A stretch of DNA of 12,825 nucleotides from Physocladia obscura (taxonomy: Eukaryota > Chytridiomycota > Chytridiomycetes > Chytridiales > Chytriomycetaceae). Below are positions 9,375 through 12,825 of the stretch, in pieces. The stretch spans positions 8,454-21,278 of the forward strand of contig JADGJH010000312.1 of assembly GCA_027596945.1 (NCBI GenBank), written 5' to 3'. Positions within the stretch are counted from its first letter, which is position 1, and the number at the start of each line of letters is the position of its first letter. Below the pieces are notes generated by a model. It searched no databases. It saw nothing but the letters and a program-made list of their open reading frames with translations, and had not been told where the DNA came from. The translations under genes and the position numbers were made by a program.

Positions 9375-11154
9375 GAGTTTTGCCCCACATTTTTAATAAT
9401 AACAAATTAACATGTTGTCTTTTTATTAATTGATTTTTCAGAATTTTTTGTAAAACAGTTTTGTATTTGGCATTTTTTGCAATTACAGTTTTTTCAAATA
9501 TTTTGATGTCAGTTTCTAGAAAAATGGTTTTGAGATTTGATAAAAATATTGCAAAAAAGAGATGAAAATCGTTTTTTGTTGCCAAATGTGGCCTTACTTA
9601 TAAAGGTAGCCTTGATGTTGTTACTACTCAACTTCTATTATTTTAACAGCTGATTTTGGAAAGTTTGACCAACAAGTTTTGATAGCATCCAGAGCACATA
9701 CTGACAGATCAGCCCTTGAAATTAAGGATGTGCTTGCAACAACAATTTAATTGCTTTGTGAAGCAAATCTCGACAGAATCACACAAGATTATGTCTGGCA
9801 CAAATGGGCAAATGAAATCATGTTGCACCAAACAAGCTTGTGTGTTGCAATCTTCATTTATGATTGTGTATGGTAAGGAATTTTAGCGAGAATTCTTTTT
9901 TTCTTTATTCTAGATTTTCATTGTTCAAAATCCTCAATCACAAAAATTCCAAAAAAAAAAAATTAAATTAATCTTGCATTTTTCTCCGCATACAAAACTT
10001 CCTTGTATTAATACAAAAGCTACCACTTAATGACAGAAATGGCAAGTCCACTGTTTTGTTCTTTACTTTTTAAGCAAATTGAGCAATTTCTTTCAATAAA
10101 GAGTGAATTCATCTTTTAATACAGCTTGAATCTTTTACACTTTAACATTGTGAGCAAGCAGCAACTATTTGTGGATTGCCAGCAAAACATCTCTAGTCTC
10201 TATTTGATTATCAAGTTCAATTTGTTGAACACATGAGGACTGTGTGCAACAATCTCCACATTAGTGAGAATCTTGTCATAAAATTCCAAAATCAATCAAA
10301 GATGAGATAAGTTGTCTGCAATGTTGTGTAAGATATGGATATACTTGATAATATTTTGAATTAAATTAATGTATTCAGTTATTTTGTTGAATTGAATAAA
10401 TTTGATGAAAATTCTGTTGTTGAGTAGAGTTGGGAGCCATTAGGAGAAATTTTTCAGTACTACAAGTTATTAATTTTTAGATCATTTTGTAGTGACTATT
10501 TATAGTGCATTTACTACCACTTCGGCATTTTCCCCTTAGAAAAATGGTAAAAATCACATCAATAAATAATGTGACTGTTTTCTAAAAGTATTTATAGATT
10601 TTCATTTTCAATAGTCCCTTTATTTTCATTTGCCAATTGAACAAATTTGTTCATTGAGCAAAATTAAAAATGGAATTTCTTCAAGAAATTTGTTTGTCTT
10701 GCAACCAACAACAAGACTTTGAATGAATTGAATTGAAAATGAAAGGCTTTTTATGTGAATAAAAATGTTTATTATTACATAGTGATAACTTATGGAGACA
10801 CCTCCTACCATTATCCCATTCATCTAAAAGCACAATCCATGCATTGCAAAACATCCTTTGCAATGACCAATCAATACTACATGAGATTTGAATTGTATTT
10901 TCTGATAAATGAAAGTAAGGTATTGAAGCAGAATAAGAATTTGTTATGCTATATTATTGATACTCTGTGAGTTTAAATGTGTTGAGAGAAAACTTTGGCA
11001 CACTAGGGTGTACTGAAATGAATTGTATGCCGTAATATATATTATTATATTGTCTGATTTGGTAGGCAAAAAATGCACCAGTTTGTGCTGGAGTTATGTG
11101 TTGGTAAGCAGAATAAATTACATTGTATTATAAATGTAAAGTGTGTTTATAGTA
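9375..11154. other. Decayed AT-rich sequence without an assignable gene
   Basis: About 1.8 kb with no recognisable product. Two stretches look weakly protein-like. On the plus strand, 9650-9883 follows TATTTTAACAG and ends in TGTGTATG/GTAAGG; it reads DFGKFDQQVLIASRAHTDRS and ANLDRITQDYVWHKWANEIM with one internal TAA. On the minus strand, about 10300-10130 reads LEFYDKILTNVEIVAHSPHV and FNKLNLIIK. The frames at 10626-10970 overlap on both strands and resemble nothing I know; this part may hold the lost C-terminal half of the mariner relic to the right. A 16-bp perfect palindrome lies at 10638-10653. Confidence 0.5.
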
Positions 11155-11790
11155 TTTATTTTGTGCACTAACATCTGTCAGTTTCATATGTATCCAGAAG
11201 GCTATTGCAGTTGATAAAGCACAACATAGAAACTCAAGGTAAGTGCTTATACTCACCATGCAACATAAGGTTTGTTCCTTTGAGAGGGCAACCTTGTTTC
11301 CACAACATCTGTCTGTTATCAGGTGAGATTTCATCTAGAAGTAATGCTCCAGTCAATTAAGTTTAACTTGTATGTAAATTGGATAACATGAGCATCTCAG
11401 ATTTGAATGGCCTGTTTTTCCTAGTGTTTTCCATCTGAGCCCAGCATTGTGGATAATTTACCACATATATGCTGCTGATTGTTTTATGCTGATGTTGCTG
11501 AAAATCAGCCTGTGCTTCACTTAAAAAAGACAATGGCTGTTCAGAAAAATAATTGACAATTTCGGTTTTTGAGTGGGTGAGAACTTTTTCTACAGTATTT
11601 TTGTCATTTGTTGTTTCATTGTTTCATCAGTGTTAAATTGTTTGATCCAATGACTGCTTGTAGAAATCAATTTGTTATAGATCTGTAAAATAGCTGTCAT
11701 ACTCATCATATGATGGAAGAAGTAATTATATGTGTGTGTCCTTGTGTTCTCTGATATATGTTTTGTAGTTGCCTTTGGTCCCAATTTCAT
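11155..11790 (-). pseudogene. Tc1/mariner-type transposase relic (DDE_3)
   Basis: Decayed cut-and-paste transposase on the minus strand. From an ATG at 11790 it reads MKLGPKATTKHISENT, then a helix-turn-helix-like stretch ILQIYNKLISTSSHWIKQFN (family pattern STVHRWIKQF). A stop at 11592-11590 and a frameshift follow. From about 11580 one frame reads TEIVNYFSEQPLSFLSEAQ, DFQQHQHKTISSIYVVNY (second winged-helix part), then LLLDEISPDNRQ, whose Asp-Glu is the first catalytic Asp block of the IS630/Tc1 DDE fold. KQGCPLKGTNLMLHGEY and VSMLCFINCNSLLDTYETD continue the expected order. Stops include a TGA at 11236-11234 where the family often has Arg. The remaining catalytic D and E/D were not found; the sequence falls apart below 11155. 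Confidence 0.65.
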
Positions 11791-11822
11791 TTTGCATGTT
11801 AACAATTGGAAGACTTCCAAAA

Positions 11823-11887
11823 CTGGGACAAATGTAAAATACAAAATGTCTTTGTCCCAGCAGGACAGGCAGTTTGTCCCCAGGACA
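11823..11887. repeat. GTCCC-type inverted and direct repeats, possible transposon terminus
   Basis: CTGGGACAAA (11823-11832) and TTTGTCCCAG (11851-11860) are perfect 10-bp inverted copies. The motif TTTGTCCC(AG)CAGGACA occurs twice in direct orientation, 11851-11867 and 11873-11887. They lie about 30-100 nt outside the start of the minus-strand mariner relic, where its 5' terminal repeat would be expected. A matching left end was not found in the window. Confidence 0.5.
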
Positions 11888-11923
11888 TTTTTGTCAAGAT
11901 GAAAAAATAGTCTTGACAAAAAT
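11887..11923. repeat. Perfect 13-bp hairpin
   Basis: ATTTTTGTCAAGA (11887-11899) is followed by an 11-nt loop and its exact reverse complement TCTTGACAAAAAT (11911-11923). It directly abuts the GTCCC repeats and precedes the Myb/SANT-like ORF by about 34 nt. It may be a transposon end or target-site structure. Confidence 0.7.
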
Positions 11924-12225
11924 AAATTTTGATCCCAAAAAAGACAAAATACAAAAATGAACAAACAGCCAACTTCGAGCACCAAAAAAAGCACCAAAAA
12001 CACCAGCAGCAGCAACAGCAATCAAACCACGTGGGAATAATTTGTGGCTGCACAAATAGAAAATTTACTGGATATTATTGAAGAGGTCCTTCTGTCTGGG
12101 TCAAATGAATGGGATGTTGTCATCATAAGGTACATGGCACTGGGCTACAATCGAGAGGCAGAAGCTGTTAAAAGCAAGTACAAAAAGCTACAAAGTGTCA
12201 AGAAGAAAACTGGAGATCCTACCTG

Positions 12226-12237
12226 CCCCCCCCCCCC
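12226..12237 (+). repeat. C12 homopolymer in the Myb/SANT-like ORF
   Basis: Twelve consecutive C bases encode the prolines after GDPTC. The run has kept frame with the downstream QIDEK segment, so net length change is a multiple of three. Homopolymers this long are also prone to sequencing error. Confidence 0.85.
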
Positions 12238-12528
12238 ACAAGTTGTTCACACAAAATGAATTGCATGTCAAATTGATGAAAAAAATGACACTATTGTGCT
12301 GGACAATGACAATAATAATGGTCCAGATGCAATTAATGACAACAGTGGTATTCAGCAGGATGCAGTGTTGGACAATTTGCTGAACTTGATTCAGCAAGAC
12401 CTTGACGACAAAATTGACAAAGCGTAATCAAATAATGAAGCTGATTCTGACAGTGACAACAAAATCCCAGGTTCACAAGTAACTGTCACTAGCACACAAC
12501 CTGCATTACATGAGCTCCTGAAAATCAG

Positions 12529-12573
12529 GTACTGTTTTTCTTTATGTCTTTACTGCTCAAACAATATTTCTAG
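12529..12573 (+). other. Intact 45-nt GT-AG intron in the Myb/SANT-like relic
   Basis: Begins GTACTG after CAG and ends ATTTCTAG. Removal keeps the frame (AG joined to T gives Ser) between LKI and SIPIVTSRVG. Size agrees with the other introns in the window. Confidence 0.6.
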
Positions 12574-12787
12574 TTCCATTCCTATTGTAACAAGCAGAGT
12601 TGGTCTTAGAGTAAAAGAACTTCAGTCCATTGCCGCTGCAAATTTGCATTGCACATCTGATCCAATGAGTGACTTTAAGTACAACAGCAAAAAAAAGGAA
12701 GGCGATTGACAATTCAATTTTATTGTAAGTTCATTATTTTATTATTATTGTAGCATGTGCATATTATTACTGTTTATTTTCTTAGAA

Positions 12788-12825
12788 TACAGGATGATTC
12801 AAAAAATTTGACACAATTACTGGGC
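12788..12825 (+). repeat. Possible mariner-type terminal inverted repeat, cut by window end
   Basis: The last bases read TA then CAGGATGATTCAAAAAATTT. This resembles the CAGGGTGATTCAAAAA-type termini of Tc1/mariner elements, which insert at TA. Only one end is visible and no transposase follows inside the window, so this is a guess from the motif alone. Confidence 0.25.

Larger units (their letters stand above)
11957..12709 (+). pseudogene. Myb/SANT-like transposon-associated gene, decayed
   Basis: This resembles the Myb/SANT-like proteins that form large families in some fungi and oomycetes and that PIF/Harbinger elements encode beside the transposase to bind DNA. A low-complexity start (ATG 11957; K, S, T, N-rich) leads to a TAA at 12038. 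The same frame goes on with IENLLDIIEEVLLSGSNEWD, NREAEAVKSKYKKLQS and KKKTGDPTCPP. This is the family layout of an acidic SANT helix, W-D-V, then a K-K-x-TGDP-x-P motif. A C12 run codes extra prolines. In-frame stops follow at 12257 (TGA, where the family has Arg, then IACQIDEK) and 12425 (TAA). An intact GT-AG intron, 12529-12573 (45 nt), joins LKIS to SIPIVTSRVGLRVKELQSIA; the frame ends at 12707-12709. It shares the strand of the Harbinger relic but is 2.6 kb away, so it may belong to another copy. Confidence 0.6.
6704..12825. other. CpG-depleted decayed transposon region
   Basis: From 6704 to the window end I count 17 CpG dinucleotides by eye. None occurs between 6704 and 7543, nor between 7546 and 9116. 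TpG and CpA remain frequent. The three genes on the left carry CpG throughout, up to about six per 60 bases. The pattern fits long-term cytosine methylation of transposon DNA followed by deamination. It does not fit classic ascomycete repeat-induced point mutation, which would deplete CpA. Several in-frame stops in the relics sit where the family has Arg, as expected from CGA to TGA. Confidence 0.8.

Noticed and set aside
11100..11245. Plus-strand GTAAG donors and an AAGGCTATTGC exon candidate
   Set aside because: The stretch from about 11155 is antisense to the mariner relic; the CTCAAG/GTAAGT donor is the reverse of its HLP-stop-VS codons, and joined plus-strand exons run into stops.
11791..12053. 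Minus-strand leucine- and phenylalanine-rich frames with apparent membrane segments
   Set aside because: They are antisense to the low-complexity start of the Myb/SANT-like gene and to the hairpin/GTCCC repeats.
6704..12825. Ascomycete repeat-induced point mutation as cause of the decay
   Set aside because: That process preferentially removes CpA; here CpA and TpG are abundant and CpG is lost, pointing to CpG methylation instead.

Overview
The window is nuclear DNA of an intron-bearing eukaryote, most likely a fungus and possibly an early-diverging one. Three points support this. The introns are short (mostly 50-105 nt), with GT-AG ends and one GC-AG case. The protein phosphatase 1 tail (RPITPPR) and the Pwp1 protein read closest to fungal forms. 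The right half looks like methylated, decayed transposon DNA. No bacterial-type signals, tRNA, rRNA or CRISPR were seen.

Left half (about 959-5965): three conserved housekeeping genes lie head to tail on the minus strand. From high to low coordinate they are PWP1 (WD40 ribosome-biogenesis factor, 3 exons, 526 aa), an SLC25A32/Flx1-type mitochondrial FAD/folate carrier (6 exons, 313 aa), and the catalytic subunit of protein phosphatase PP1/GLC7 (6 exons, 328 aa). All reading frames close exactly across the exon junctions given. Spacers are only 300 and 160 nt. The first intron of the carrier needs a GC-AG splice to stay in frame. Bases 1-958 are low-complexity A/T DNA without a supportable gene.

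Middle (5966-6822): a roughly 480-nt spacer of normal CpG content may be a divergent promoter. It is followed by a plus-strand unrecognised ORF of 92 codons, or 126 if one TAA is read through.

Right half (about 6704-12825): CpG nearly vanishes (17 CpG counted by eye in about 6.1 kb, with one stretch of about 1570 nt holding none) while TpG and CpA stay common. This is what 5-methylcytosine deamination produces. Within it are four decayed genes: (i) a minus-strand unrecognised gene with one intact intron (8425-7869) and frame-broken continuation to about 6886; (ii) a plus-strand PIF/Harbinger transposase relic (8621-9363); (iii) a minus-strand Tc1/mariner-type transposase relic (11790-11155), with GTCCC-type inverted repeats and a hairpin just outside its start; (iv) a plus-strand Myb/SANT-like gene (11957-12709), of the kind that accompanies Harbinger transposases, with an intact intron and stops partly explained by CpG loss. 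The last 36 nt resemble a mariner terminal repeat. Bases 9364-11150 remain largely unexplained.

The three left-hand genes share strand and compactness but have no direct functional link. The right half is a transposon graveyard abutting them. I see no convincing novel multi-gene system; the best leads are the sharp CpG boundary, the unidentified spliced gene at 8.4-6.9 kb, and the GC-AG intron.
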